From Gammaproteobacteria bacterium (lineage in GTDB: Bacteria; Pseudomonadota; Gammaproteobacteria; Pseudomonadales; Azotimanducaceae): a DNA stretch of 40,820 bases. Location of the stretch: NCBI GenBank assembly GCA_026709365.1, contig JAPOTD010000050.1:1-40820 (forward strand). The letters run 5' to 3'. The stretch's first letter is position 1. Every line of letters starts with the position of its first letter. Of the stretch, positions 25,211-33,644 are shown piece after piece. Position numbers and translations under genes: made by a program. The notes beneath the pieces were generated by a model. The model saw nothing but the letters and a program-made list of their open reading frames with translations, was not told the DNA's origin and ran no database searches.

Positions 25211-26506
25211 TCAGCGCTGGAAAAGCCCGAAGGTCTCGATGTGGGCCGTCTGGGGGAACAGGTCGTAAACAGTGACCTCAGCCAGGTTGAAGCCGAGGTC
25301 CGCCAGCTGGCGCGCATCGCGGGCGAAGGTGACTGGATTGCAGGATACGTAGGCAAGTCGGTCGGTGCGATCAGCGAGCGCTTCCACCAGCGCCGAGCCC
25401 AGCCCGGAGCGAGGGGGATCCACCAGCACGGCACCAAGCCGGGCAGGCAACTCGGGCGCTTGGTACAAGTCCGCAACGGCAAATTCACAACGTCCGCTCA
25501 AGACATTGAGGGCGGCATTGCGCTGGGCTCGCTTAATGCAGCCCGCGTCGCCCTCCAACCCCAGAACCCGATGGCCGCGCCGAGCCAAGGGCAGGGAAAA
25601 ATTGCCGATGCCGCAGAACAAGTCGGCGGTCAGGCCCTTGGGCGGCCCCAATGACCGCACGACGTCAGCCACCAAGCGCTGGTTGAGCGCGAGATTGACC
25701 TGGGTGAAATCGGACGGGTGAAAGTTCAAGTGCAGCCCGAAAGCCGGGATGGCGTAGCCCAGCTGCTGGGTCCGACCGATTGGTGCCGCGAGCAGGGCGG
25801 CGGTTTCCGGCCCTCCAGATTGAGTGAGGAGCGCAACCTGGAAGCGCAGGGCAAACCGCCGCAGCGCTTCCAAGTCACCAGCCTCGAACGGGCGCAAGTG
25901 CCGCAGCACCAAGGCGCAGCCGTCATCCCCCGCCGCCACTTCGATCTGCGGCACGGCGTCGCGTACGCTCAAGCCGTTCACCAGCGCCTTCAAGGGCTCG
26001 ATCAGGCGGCCGAGGCGGGGGGCGAGCACCAAGCAGTCCGCCATGCGGGCCACCCGATTGCTCAAGTGCTCGCGAAAGCCGATGAACGGCGCATCGCCAA
26101 CCAGCCGAACGCCCAGCCGCGCCTTGGTGCGGTAGTGGTAGCTCGGCCCCGCCACCGGCGGGCGGAGCCGCTCCGCCGCGACGCCGACGGCGTCCAACAA
26201 TTCAAGCAGGCGCGCTTGCTTGGCGGCGAGTTGGGCTGCGCCCTCCATGTGCTGCACCGCGCAGCCGCCGCAGCGGGGGAACAGCGGACAGGGCGCCGGA
26301 TGCCGGGCGGGGCTGGCGAGGAGCACCGCATCGGCCTCGCCCCACCACTCGCCGCGCCGGCGGCGCAGCAGGCGCACCCGCACGCATTCGCCCGGCAGGG
26401 CGTTCTTGACCCGAACCATGCGTCCATCGATCTCGCCCAGCCCCCGGCCATCAGCGTCAACGCCGGTGATCCGCAGTTCGACAAACTGGGGCAGACGCCG
26501 GGCCAC
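25211..26506 (-). CDS. rlmD: 23S rRNA (uracil-1939-C5)-methyltransferase RlmD
   Basis: This 431-residue enzyme has an N-terminal TRAM domain (about 10-65), a 4Fe-4S site with Cys73, Cys79, Cys82 and Cys158, an AdoMet domain with DLFCGIGNFS near 295-304, VDPPRSG at 362-368 and the catalytic Cys389 in YVSCNP. It methylates U1939 of 23S rRNA. The spacing CxxxxxCxxC matches RlmD rather than RlmC. It begins 10 bases after the recO stop, so it is in the same transcription unit as recO. Confidence 0.96.
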   Translation of the reverse strand: MARRLPQFVELRITGVDADGRGLGEIDGRMVRVKNALPGECVRVRLLRRRRGEWWGEADAVLLASPARHPAPCPLFPRCGGCAVQHMEGAAQLAAKQARLLELLDAVGVAAERLRPPVAGPSYHYRTKARLGVRLVGDAPFIGFREHLSNRVARMADCLVLAPRLGRLIEPLKALVNGLSVRDAVPQIEVAAGDDGCALVLRHLRPFEAGDLEALRRFALRFQVALLTQSGGPETAALLAAPIGRTQQLGYAIPAFGLHLNFHPSDFTQVNLALNQRLVADVVRSLGPPKGLTADLFCGIGNFSLPLARRGHRVLGLEGDAGCIKRAQRNAALNVLSGRCEFAVADLYQAPELPARLGAVLVDPPRSGLGSALVEALADRTDRLAYVSCNPVTFARDARQLADLGFNLAEVTVYDLFPQTAHIETFGLFQR

Positions 26507-26516
26507 CTGCGCTGCC

Positions 26517-27221
26517 TCAGATTCCGCGGCGGTAGAGCCGGCGGCTCATCAAGGGTTCCGGGCCCAGATGGTCGGCAAGCAGGGCACGGAAGATCCGCTT
26601 GGCGAAGCGGCGGGTTTCCGCTGCCTCGAAGCAACCGGCGGCAATGGCCTTGAGCGCCGCCCCAGGGTAGCCTTCGCCGTCGGGACCGGCGATGAAGCCC
26701 GCTTCCGGCGACACCCCGTACCAAGCGGCCTCGTCGATGCCTTCGCCAGTTGCCGCATCACGGCTGAAGTCGAGGCCGTAGCCAAGCTCCTCAAGGAGCA
26801 GCTTCTCGAATTGGCGCAGGCACGATTCAATCTCCTCAACGCCATCCACTTCGGTCAAAGCGCCCATCGCCCACTCCACCCCGCCAAACAGGCGCGGCGC
26901 GGACTCCCATTCCCGAGTCAGGCGCACGACCAACTCCGCCATGTAGTAGGCCGAAGCCACGCGGTTGCCGGTAAACCAGCGGGCTTCGGCCAAGTCAAAG
27001 CGGTTCAGGGACACCAGGGCGCCCCGGCCCGAACAGCTCAGCAAGCCTTGGTAAAAGGGCTGCAGGCTGGCACCGCCGCGATTGCGCCCGACGCGGCGCG
27101 CACCCCGTGCAACGGCGGCGATGCGGCCGTGGGAGGCGGTGAGAAACTGCACGATGAGGCTCGACTCCCGGTAGGCGCGGGTGTGCAGCACGATGGCCTG
27201 CTCATCCTGAATTCGGTTCAC
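26517..27221 (-). CDS. recO: DNA repair protein RecO
   Basis: About 234 residues from the GTG at 27221. The N-terminal OB fold (IVLHTRAYRESSLIVQFLT, then HGRIAAVARGARR) and the helical C-terminus match RecO, the RecF-pathway annealing and RecA-loading factor. The zinc-binding cysteines found in many Firmicute RecO proteins are absent, as in other gammaproteobacterial forms. The frame reaches 27281 but residues before the GTG do not fit the family. In most relatives recO follows era directly; here about 2 kb has been inserted between them. Confidence 0.94.
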   Translation of the reverse strand: MNRIQDEQAIVLHTRAYRESSLIVQFLTASHGRIAAVARGARRVGRNRGGASLQPFYQGLLSCSGRGALVSLNRFDLAEARWFTGNRVASAYYMAELVVRLTREWESAPRLFGGVEWAMGALTEVDGVEEIESCLRQFEKLLLEELGYGLDFSRDAATGEGIDEAAWYGVSPEAGFIAGPDGEGYPGAALKAIAAGCFEAAETRRFAKRIFRALLADHLGPEPLMSRRLYRRGI

Positions 27222-27397
27222 GAACTTAAGCGTTCCCAAAGCGAGGGAATGGCCTGCCCCTTCACGGCCTGTTGATGGCATTGGGACTTATCAGGAATGG
27301 CTGGCATGCAACCCCCTTGCAAGAGGTTCAGGCCCCGATGAGCGGCTTGGGATTGACGAACTCCACACCCCAAAAGGGTTTGAGCGCCAAGAGGTCA

Positions 27398-27712
27398 TCA
27401 CGCAGGCGGCGTCAGTGCGCGCACGACCGCGTCCGGCTCATGATCGATCACCGTCAGCAAAACGCGCGCCGCCCGGTCGGGAACCCGGCGCCCCTGCTCC
27501 CAGTCTTGAATGGCGCGCGCATCCAGCCCGAAACGCTCAGCAAACTTTTGTCGACTCAGCCTCATCCGCTTGCGCAGGGCTACGATCCGCTCAGCCGCAG
27601 GTTCGTCCACAATTCGGCAGGGCAATGCCGTCTCGCCTCGCACATGGGCGAGCACTTCGCCCAGCGCCGTCTCTATCTCGCTGCCGGCTTCCGTGCGTTC
27701 TTCTGCCATCAT
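27398..27712 (-). CDS. Orphan Xre-type regulator (HigA/NadS-like antitoxin)
   Basis: This 104-residue protein has a C-terminal helix-turn-helix (RLSRQKFAERFGLDARAIQD at 51-70, WEQGRRVP to 78) and an acidic N-terminal segment, like antitoxins paired with HigB/RelE toxins. In that group the toxin gene normally precedes the antitoxin. Just upstream a reading frame of about 25 codons ends in TGA overlapping this ATG, but no full toxin is present. The start of that frame falls at the target duplication of the MITE-like element at 27791. The module may have been disrupted or is regulatory only. Confidence 0.75.
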   Translation of the reverse strand: MMAEERTEAGSEIETALGEVLAHVRGETALPCRIVDEPAAERIVALRKRMRLSRQKFAERFGLDARAIQDWEQGRRVPDRAARVLLTVIDHEPDAVVRALTPPA

Positions 27713-27786
27713 CCTTGCATCTCCATTTCCCCGCAGGCGTCTTCGGACGGCAGCTTGCCAATGGTGCGCTCATAGGTTCGCGTGAC

Positions 27787-28051
27787 TTAGGGAGCCTCTG
27801 ATTAAGTCCCGTTCGTTCAGCGCTTCACTGCTTGAGGATGGAAATAACCCCGCGATGATGGAGCGCAACATCCTCGGGCGGAGCGGAATTCGGGCCGCGG
27901 GCGTCGTGAAGCGCCCTTCGGGAGCGCCTGTGGGGTGCGCTGGCGGCGTTGCGGCTCATTGTGTGGGGCCTGCCACACGGCTTCGCCGCGCCTTGCCAGC
28001 ACACCCCACAGGCCGCTCTGAACTTCCGGGACTTAGTCAGAGGCTCCTTAG
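27787..28051. mobile_element. MITE-like element with TTAG target duplication
   Basis: Left end 27791-27811 and right end 28027-28047 are terminal inverted repeats matching at 20 of 21 positions; each begins GGAGCCTCTGA. They are flanked by TTAG (27787-27790 and 28048-28051), a 4-bp target duplication of the YTAR kind known for IS5-type elements. The 257-bp body has no transposase; it contains a nested inverted repeat (27927-27944 with 27995-28012, 17 of 18) and so can fold into one long hairpin. Its parent transposase is not in the window. Confidence 0.8.
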
Positions 28052-28097
28052 AGATTCATCGGATGCATTCTGCGGCATTGCCGCACGATCAGCAAGA

Positions 28098-28180
28098 CGC
28101 GCACCCGCGAGGCGGGCGCGTTGGCGTTTCGCGGCGCGAAACCCCGCTACCGTTGCGCGGGTCAGGTTCCGAATTGTTTG
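28098..28180 (-). repeat. Two-hairpin intergenic repeat, copy A
   Basis: Read on the minus strand: leader CAATTCGGAACCTGACCCG, hairpin 1 with arms GGGGTTTCGC / GCGAAACGCC (28136-28145, 28123-28132, one mismatch), then hairpin 2 GCGCCCGC / GCGGGTGCGC (28098-28120). A further perfect palindrome TGCGGCATTGCCGCA lies beside it at 28071-28085. It lies between the MITE-like element and the sprT-like gene. Confidence 0.75.
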
Positions 28181-28242
28181 CGAGCCTGCACAGACTGCTG
28201 CGGCAGGCCTCGGCTTGAGAGCGCGGCCTGACAGCCCATCGT

Positions 28243-28941
28243 ATGATGGCTTCCATGACCCGCCGCCCCTACCCTCCCATCACTGCCGACTTCCCCGGCG
28301 CCGCCTATCCGGTGGGCAGCCGAGTGCGCTTTGAGCATGGCGGCAGCGCCATCACTGGCACCGTCGCTTCCCTGAAGCGCCGCCAAGCGCTGGTCCACAG
28401 CAGCCAAGGACGTTGGAACGTGCCTTACGGTCTATTGGAACTGGTGGAGCGCTCGGTGGCCGGCGACTGTTCACTGGCCGAAACGGAAACGCTGGCCAAC
28501 GAACTCCTCAGGCATCACAAGGCCGCCAGCGGCTTGGGCAACGAGTGGCGCTTCGGCTTCGACCTCGCCCCTTCACGGGCTGGCGTCTGCAAGTATGGTG
28601 AGCGGCGTATCGACCTCTCGGTGAGCTTCTGCCTCCGGGCCAGCCGGGCGGAGCTCACCGACACCATCCTGCACGAGATCGCCCATGCCATCGTCGGCAA
28701 GGCGCACAACCATGACGCTGTCTGGGCCGACAAGGCGCGCGAGATCGGCTGCACCGGCGAGCGCACCCATGCGGTACGCCACACCGCAGCCCGCTGGGCC
28801 GGGGAGTGCGGCTGCGGAAAGCGCTGGTTTCGCCAGCGCCTAAGCCGCAAGATCGCCAACGGGGCGCGTTGCCCCAAGTGCCAAGGCGAAATTCGCTGGC
28901 AGCGCCACGACGGTGAAGTGAGCGCGCCACCTCCCAAGTAG
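28243..28941 (+). CDS. SprT-like zinc metalloprotease-domain protein
   Basis: This 232-residue protein has an N-terminal small beta domain (GSRVRFEHGGSAITGTVASL, about 26-45), a SprT-like domain with the zinc site HEIAH at 144-148 and a third ligand in HNHDAVW near 157, and a C-terminal zinc ribbon (Cys189, Cys191, Cys210, Cys213). SprT/Spartan relatives degrade DNA-protein crosslinks in eukaryotes; bacterial SprT is poorly known. It is longer than E. coli SprT because of the N-terminal domain. A second start is the ATG at 28255. It lies in the insert between era and recO, on the opposite strand. Confidence 0.85.
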   Translation: MMASMTRRPYPPITADFPGAAYPVGSRVRFEHGGSAITGTVASLKRRQALVHSSQGRWNVPYGLLELVERSVAGDCSLAETETLANELLRHHKAASGLGNEWRFGFDLAPSRAGVCKYGERRIDLSVSFCLRASRAELTDTILHEIAHAIVGKAHNHDAVWADKAREIGCTGERTHAVRHTAARWAGECGCGKRWFRQRLSRKIANGARCPKCQGEIRWQRHDGEVSAPPPK

Positions 28942-29051
28942 CTGTCAGAGGAACCCATCCGGGGGGCAGCGCCTTCTTGGCATCACCCCCCCGTTTCGCG
29001 GTTTCGAGATCGAATGCGACCGGGTTCCAATCCCCAACCCGTTCAAAGTAG

Positions 29052-29079
29052 GTCCGCACGATGCCCCTTCTGTGCGGAC
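29052..29079. terminator. Perfect 8-bp hairpin between convergent genes
   Basis: GTCCGCAC (29052-29059) pairs with GTGCGGAC (29072-29079) around a 12-base loop. It lies between the convergent sprT-like and era genes and may terminate either; no T-run follows. Confidence 0.4.
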
Positions 29080-29082
29080 TCA

Positions 29083-29158
29083 GAAACATATCGAACTAGC
29101 CTGAGCTGCGAGCGCGGAGTTTCGCGCAGCGAAACTCCATCCGCGACCGTCAGGTCGC
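29083..29158 (+). repeat. Two-hairpin intergenic repeat, copy B
   Basis: Leader GAAACATATCGAACTAGCC, hairpin 1 GGAGTTTCGC / GCGAAACTCC (29116-29125, 29129-29138, perfect, 3-base loop), then hairpin 2 GCGACC / GGTCGC (29143-29148, 29153-29158, perfect, 4-base loop). It lies between the sprT-like gene and era. Confidence 0.8.
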
Positions 29159-29231
29159 ACCTTCTCAGTTTCCATGAACCAGTTGGGATTCTCCTGACTG
29201 AGGACGCATTCCAACAGACCGTTCGAGGGTG

Positions 29232-30134
29232 TCAACGTCTCCCATCGAGACCTAGGCTGCGCAGCGCGGCGGGGCTGTCCGACCAGCCGCTGCGCACCTT
29301 CACCCAGAGATGCAGCATGACCTGGCGGCCCAGCATGCGTTCGATGTCCAGGCGCGCCTCCCGACCGATGGACTTGAGCTTGCCGCCGTCCTTGCCGATG
29401 ACGATGCGCTTCTGGCCAGCGCGCTCGACCAGGATTTGCGCGTGGATGTCCACCACCGCCGAGCCTTCATTGAAGGACTCCACCACCACTGCGGTCCGAT
29501 GCGGCAATTCATCGCCCAACCGGCGCATGAGCTTTTCGCGGATCAGCTCGCCGGCCAGAAAACGCTCGCTTTCGTCGGTGAGCTGGTCGGCGGCAAAGAG
29601 GTGCGGCCCCGCGGGCAGGCTTCGGAACACCAACGCGCGAAACTCGGCAACGCCCTCGCCGCCCAAGGCCGAGACCGGCATGATTTCCGCAAACAGGCCC
29701 GTGGCGCCAAGCCGTTCCATCGCCGGCAGCAAGCGGGTCTTGTCGCTCAGCAGGTCAATCTTGTTGATGAGCGCGAACGCAGGCTTCTCCGCCCACTCAA
29801 CTTGCCGGATGACCCACTCATCGCCATCGGTCAGGCGGTCACGGTCGAGCACCAGGACAATCAGGTCGGCATCGCCGAAGGCCGCCCTGGCGTGACCCAC
29901 CATGCTGCGGTTGATCGCCCGCTTGACGCGCCGGTGCAGACCCGGCGTATCGACGTAGATCGCCTGGCCTGCGCCTTCGGTGTCAATGCCGATGAGGTTG
30001 CGTCGGGTGGTCTGCGGCTTGCGGGAGGTGATGCTGAGCTTCTCGCCAAGCACCCGGTTCAGCAGGGTGGACTTGCCGACGTTGGGCCGTCCGACAATGG
30101 CAACGGTGCCGCAGCGATCAGTCCCCTTCGTCAT
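29232..30134 (-). CDS. era: GTPase Era
   Basis: This 300-residue ribosome-assembly GTPase has G1 GRPNVGKST at 15-23, the G2 region QTTRRN, DTPG, NKID and the VSA G5 motif, followed by a C-terminal KH domain with VIGKDGGKLKSIG. It binds 16S rRNA near its 3' end. The start overlaps the rnc stop by 17 bases. Upstream codons open to 30347 are rnc sequence in another frame. Its usual downstream partner recO is displaced. Confidence 0.97.
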   Translation of the reverse strand: MTKGTDRCGTVAIVGRPNVGKSTLLNRVLGEKLSITSRKPQTTRRNLIGIDTEGAGQAIYVDTPGLHRRVKRAINRSMVGHARAAFGDADLIVLVLDRDRLTDGDEWVIRQVEWAEKPAFALINKIDLLSDKTRLLPAMERLGATGLFAEIMPVSALGGEGVAEFRALVFRSLPAGPHLFAADQLTDESERFLAGELIREKLMRRLGDELPHRTAVVVESFNEGSAVVDIHAQILVERAGQKRIVIGKDGGKLKSIGREARLDIERMLGRQVMLHLWVKVRSGWSDSPAALRSLGLDGRR

Positions 30135-30822
30135 CGGCCTCGATCCGGTCGAGCAGTTCGGCGGCCGCGCGCTTTTCCGCCTCCTTGCGGCTGGCGCCCT
30201 CCGCCGTTGCCGAAAGCCCCAGCTCAGCGACTTCGCAGGAGACAATGAAGCGCGGCGCATGCCGTGCGCCGGCCTCCTCCACGATTCGGTAAACCGGCAG
30301 GGGCAAGGCCCGCCCTTGAGCAAACTCCTGCAACGCCGACTTGGCATCCTTGGCCTGCGCTGCCGTCAAGCCGGTCAGCCGGTCGCCGAGCAAGTGAACC
30401 ACAAGCGCCCGGGCCGCCTCCACGCCGCCATCCTCATGCACGGCGCCGATGAGGGCTTCAACCCCATTGGCTAGGACGGACGCACGGCGAAAGGCACCGG
30501 AACGCATCTCGCCGATGCCGAAGCGCATGGGGTCGCCCAAGGCCAGCGCATGGCCAATCTCCGCCAACGTGCCCTGCTGGACCAGCGCCGCCCGGGCCAG
30601 CGTCAGGCCGCTCTCCGCCTCGCCGGGATGCTCTCGATGCAGGTGGGCGGCGACGACGTAGCCGAGCACCGCATCGCCGAGGTACTCCAAACGCTCGTTG
30701 TTGCCGTCCGGCGAAACGCTCTTGTGGGTCAGGGCGCGAATGAGCAGGCGCTCATCGGCAAATCGATAGTTCAGCGCGCGTTGCAATCGATCAAGCTGCG
30801 CGGCACTGGGGCGGTCAGCCAC
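30118..30822 (-). CDS. rnc: Ribonuclease III
   Basis: This 234-residue double-strand-specific RNase has signature NNERLEYLGDAVLG at 41-54 (Glu43 and Asp50 as metal ligands), the second acidic site near 117-126 (VLANGVEALIG; Glu122), and a C-terminal double-strand RNA-binding domain (DAKSALQEFAQG, then AEGASRKEAEKRAAAELL). The Asp that E. coli has at 114 appears as Asn119 here. It overlaps lepB by 8 bases and era by 17, typical of a coupled lepB-rnc-era operon. Confidence 0.96.
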   Translation of the reverse strand: MADRPSAAQLDRLQRALNYRFADERLLIRALTHKSVSPDGNNERLEYLGDAVLGYVVAAHLHREHPGEAESGLTLARAALVQQGTLAEIGHALALGDPMRFGIGEMRSGAFRRASVLANGVEALIGAVHEDGGVEAARALVVHLLGDRLTGLTAAQAKDAKSALQEFAQGRALPLPVYRIVEEAGARHAPRFIVSCEVAELGLSATAEGASRKEAEKRAAAELLDRIEADDEGD

Positions 30823-31669
30823 GGATGAGGGCGGCTGCGGCTTGGTTCAGGCCGGGTGTACCGGAGCCGGGCTGCGCCGCCGTCCGCGTCAGCCATTGGT
30901 TGCGCCCAAAGGTCGGCAGCTTGAAGCCGGGCTCCTTGTGTACCCAAATGGCAACCGCCTTGCCGACGATCTTGGCTTCGGACACGTACTTCCAACGGCG
31001 GCTGTCGTCGCTGCGGTCGCGGTTGTCCCCCATCACGAAGTAGGCACCCTCGGGCACCGTCCACTCGCCGTTGCGGTCGCCGACCGGATAGCGATGGGTG
31101 GTGTGCGTCCCGCCGCCCAAGGACTCCTGGTAGGCTCGAACCGGCACTGCGGCACCGCCAATGACGTCATAGAACTCGCGCACGAACTCATACTCCGCCC
31201 GTTCGCCGTTGATGTGCAGCGCCTTGTCCTCATAACGGATGCGGTCGCCGGGCAGGCCGATGACCCGCTTGATGAAGTAGCGCGAGTCGTGGGGGGGGAT
31301 GAACACCATGATGTCGCCCCGTTGCGGCTCACCGACCTCGATGATCTTGGTGCCGAGCACCGGCAGGCGGATGCCGTAGGCGTACTTGTTGACCAGAATG
31401 AAGTCGCCCACCTCCAAGGTGGGCAACATGGACTCGGAAGGTATCTGGTAGGGCTCGGCGAGGAAGCTGCGCAGAGCCAGCACCAGCAGCAGAACCGGAA
31501 AGAAGGAGCGGGCGTACTCGACGACCATCGGCTCCTTGTCCGGCTGCTCCGCGTCCTGCGCGGAGCGCGCCGCCAAGCGACGCGGCTTCAGCACCCAAGC
31601 GTCCAGCAGCCAGATGCCCCCGCTGATCAGCACGGCCCAAGTGAGCACCAAGGGAAAGTCGATGTTCAT
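30815..31669 (-). CDS. lepB: Signal peptidase I
   Basis: This 284-residue inner-membrane serine protease has an N-terminal transmembrane segment (VLTWAVLISGGIWLLDAWVL), a second at about 53-71, catalytic Ser80 in PSESMLPT, Lys134 in KRVIGLPGD and the box VMGDNRDRSDDSR. It removes signal peptides from exported proteins, including the many predicted in this window. It lies downstream of lepA with about 90 bases between and overlaps rnc. Confidence 0.97.
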   Translation of the reverse strand: MNIDFPLVLTWAVLISGGIWLLDAWVLKPRRLAARSAQDAEQPDKEPMVVEYARSFFPVLLLVLALRSFLAEPYQIPSESMLPTLEVGDFILVNKYAYGIRLPVLGTKIIEVGEPQRGDIMVFIPPHDSRYFIKRVIGLPGDRIRYEDKALHINGERAEYEFVREFYDVIGGAAVPVRAYQESLGGGTHTTHRYPVGDRNGEWTVPEGAYFVMGDNRDRSDDSRRWKYVSEAKIVGKAVAIWVHKEPGFKLPTFGRNQWLTRTAAQPGSGTPGLNQAAAALIRG

Positions 31670-31761
31670 GCCCTATTGTATCCTGCCGATCCGCATCCTT
31701 CGCCGCGCTGCTGGCGCTGCGGGTTGCCCGGCAACCCGATCAAGCCGCCGCGGGCGGTGCG

Positions 31762-33555
31762 CTAGCGTTCAACCTTGAGCGCGGCGAGAAACGCATCCTG
31801 GGGGATCTCCACCCGGCCGAGCTGCTTCATGCGCCGCTTGCCCGCCTTCTGCTTTTCCAAGAGCTTCTTCTTGCGCGTGACGTCGCCGCCATAGCACTTG
31901 GCGGTGACGTTCTTGCGCAGCGCCTTGACGGTCTGGCGAGCCACGATCTGGCCGCCGACGGCAGCCTGAATGGCGACATCGAACAGTTGCCTCGGAATCA
32001 GCTCCTTCATCTTCTCCGCCAACTGGCGGCCACGGCTCTGGGCTTGGCTGCGATGCACGATCATCGCCAACGCATCGACCCGCTCGCCATTGATGAGCAT
32101 GTCGAGCTTGACCAGGTTGGACGCCTCGAAGCGGTCGAAGCCGTAGTCCAAGGACGCAAAGCCGCGGCTGACGGACTTCAGCTTGTCGAAGAAGTCCATC
32201 ACCACTTCGCTCATGGGCAGCTCCCAGGTCATCGACACCTGGCCGGATGAGAACTGCATGCTCCTCTGCACCCCCCGCCGTTCAACGCAAAGGCTGATCA
32301 CATTGCCAACGTGGTCCTGGGGCGTGAGGATGTTGACGGCCGCAATCGGCTCGCGGACCTCGGCGAACTGGGGCGGCAACCGCGAGGGGTTGTCCACCCG
32401 GCTGGCCTTGCCGTCCACGCCAATCACTTCGTAAACCACCGTCGGCGCCGAGGTGATGAGGTTCAGGCCGTACTCCCGCTCCAGCCGCTCCTGCACGATC
32501 TCCATGTGCAGGAGGCCAAGAAAGCCGCAGCGAAACCCGAAGCCCAAGGCGTCGGAGGTTTCAGGCTCGTAGAACAGCGAGCCGTCATTCAGGCTCAGCT
32601 TGGCCAAGGCCTCGCGAAAGTCCTCGAACTGCTCGGAGGCGACCGGAAACAGGCCTGCGTAAACCTGCGGCTTCACCTCGGCGAAGCCGGGCAGCTGAAA
32701 CACCTCCTGATGCCGCGCAGGCGCGATCGTGTCGCCCACTGGGGCCCCGCGGATGTCCTTGATGCCGGCCACGATGAAACCCACTTCCCCGGCCGCCAGA
32801 CTTTCCGCCACTTGCCGTTTCGGCGTGAAGCAACCGACTTGATCGACGCCGTGAACCTGCCCCGTTGACTTGACCGCGATCCGATCCCCAGCCGCGACCC
32901 GGCCCGCCACCACCCGCACTAGGGAGACGATGCCGAGATAGTTGTCGAAACAGGAGTCGATGATCAGCGCCTGCAAGGGCGCATCCGGATCGGCGGCGGG
33001 CGGGGGAATGCGGCGCACCAAGCTGGCCAGCAGCTCCGGCACCCCAGCCCCGGTCTTGGCGCTGACCAACAGCGCGTCATCCGCCGGCAAGCCGATGATC
33101 TCCTCGATTTCACGCGCGGCGGCCGCGGGGTCGGCTTGGGGCAGGTCGATCTTGTTCAGCACCGGCAGCACTTCCAGCCCCTGTTCGATGGCCGTGTAGC
33201 AGTTGGCCACCGACTGCGCCTCCACGCCTTGGGCGGCATCCACGACCAGCAAGGCCCCTTCGCAGGCCGCCAAGGAGCGTGACACCTCGTAGGTGAAGTC
33301 CACATGCCCCGGCGTGTCGATGAAGTTGAGCTGGTAGGTGCGTCCGCCTTCGGCCCGGTAGTGCAGCCGAACGCTTTGCGCTTTGATGGTGATGCCCCGC
33401 TCACGCTCCAGATCCATGGAATCGAGCACTTGGTCGGCCATCTCCCGATCGGTCAGGCCGCCGCAGTGCTGGATCAGGCGGTCCGAGAGGGTTGATTTGC
33501 CGTGATCGATGTGGGCTATGATCGAGAAGTTGCGAATGTGGTCGGCGGTGGGCAA
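31762..33555 (-). CDS. lepA: Elongation factor 4
   Basis: This 597-residue back-translocating GTPase has AHIDHGKS at 14-21, [15 protein letters not shown] and the LepA-specific C-terminal domain with the lysine-rich [17 protein letters not shown]. It binds ribosomes and can reverse faulty translocation. The start used is a TTG at 33555, since the next downstream candidates would remove part of the P-loop; the conserved [10 protein letters not shown] starts at residue 7. The ribosome site is weak. Confidence 0.96.
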   Translation of the reverse strand: MPTADHIRNFSIIAHIDHGKSTLSDRLIQHCGGLTDREMADQVLDSMDLERERGITIKAQSVRLHYRAEGGRTYQLNFIDTPGHVDFTYEVSRSLAACEGALLVVDAAQGVEAQSVANCYTAIEQGLEVLPVLNKIDLPQADPAAAAREIEEIIGLPADDALLVSAKTGAGVPELLASLVRRIPPPAADPDAPLQALIIDSCFDNYLGIVSLVRVVAGRVAAGDRIAVKSTGQVHGVDQVGCFTPKRQVAESLAAGEVGFIVAGIKDIRGAPVGDTIAPARHQEVFQLPGFAEVKPQVYAGLFPVASEQFEDFREALAKLSLNDGSLFYEPETSDALGFGFRCGFLGLLHMEIVQERLEREYGLNLITSAPTVVYEVIGVDGKASRVDNPSRLPPQFAEVREPIAAVNILTPQDHVGNVISLCVERRGVQRSMQFSSGQVSMTWELPMSEVVMDFFDKLKSVSRGFASLDYGFDRFEASNLVKLDMLINGERVDALAMIVHRSQAQSRGRQLAEKMKELIPRQLFDVAIQAAVGGQIVARQTVKALRKNVTAKCYGGDVTRKKKLLEKQKAGKRRMKQLGRVEIPQDAFLAALKVER

Positions 33556-33644
33556 AACGGAGCGGCTTCCCTACTTGGGCGGACTCGACGGCGCCAACCC
33601 ACGGGCACCGATGCCGGCCACCAAGCTGCGCCCCGCCAAGGCGG

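Larger units (their letters stand above)
28942..29231. other. Convergent sprT-like/era intergenic region
   Basis: 290 bases holding a hairpin CGGGGGG / CCCCCCG (28960-28966, 28987-28993), the 8-bp stem at 29052-29079, and repeat copy B. No gene was recognised. Confidence 0.5.

Noticed and set aside
29015-29050. T-arm-like GGGTTCCAATCCCC
   Set aside because: The loop does not fit TTCRANY and no acceptor or anticodon arm is visible, so it is not a tRNA or remnant.
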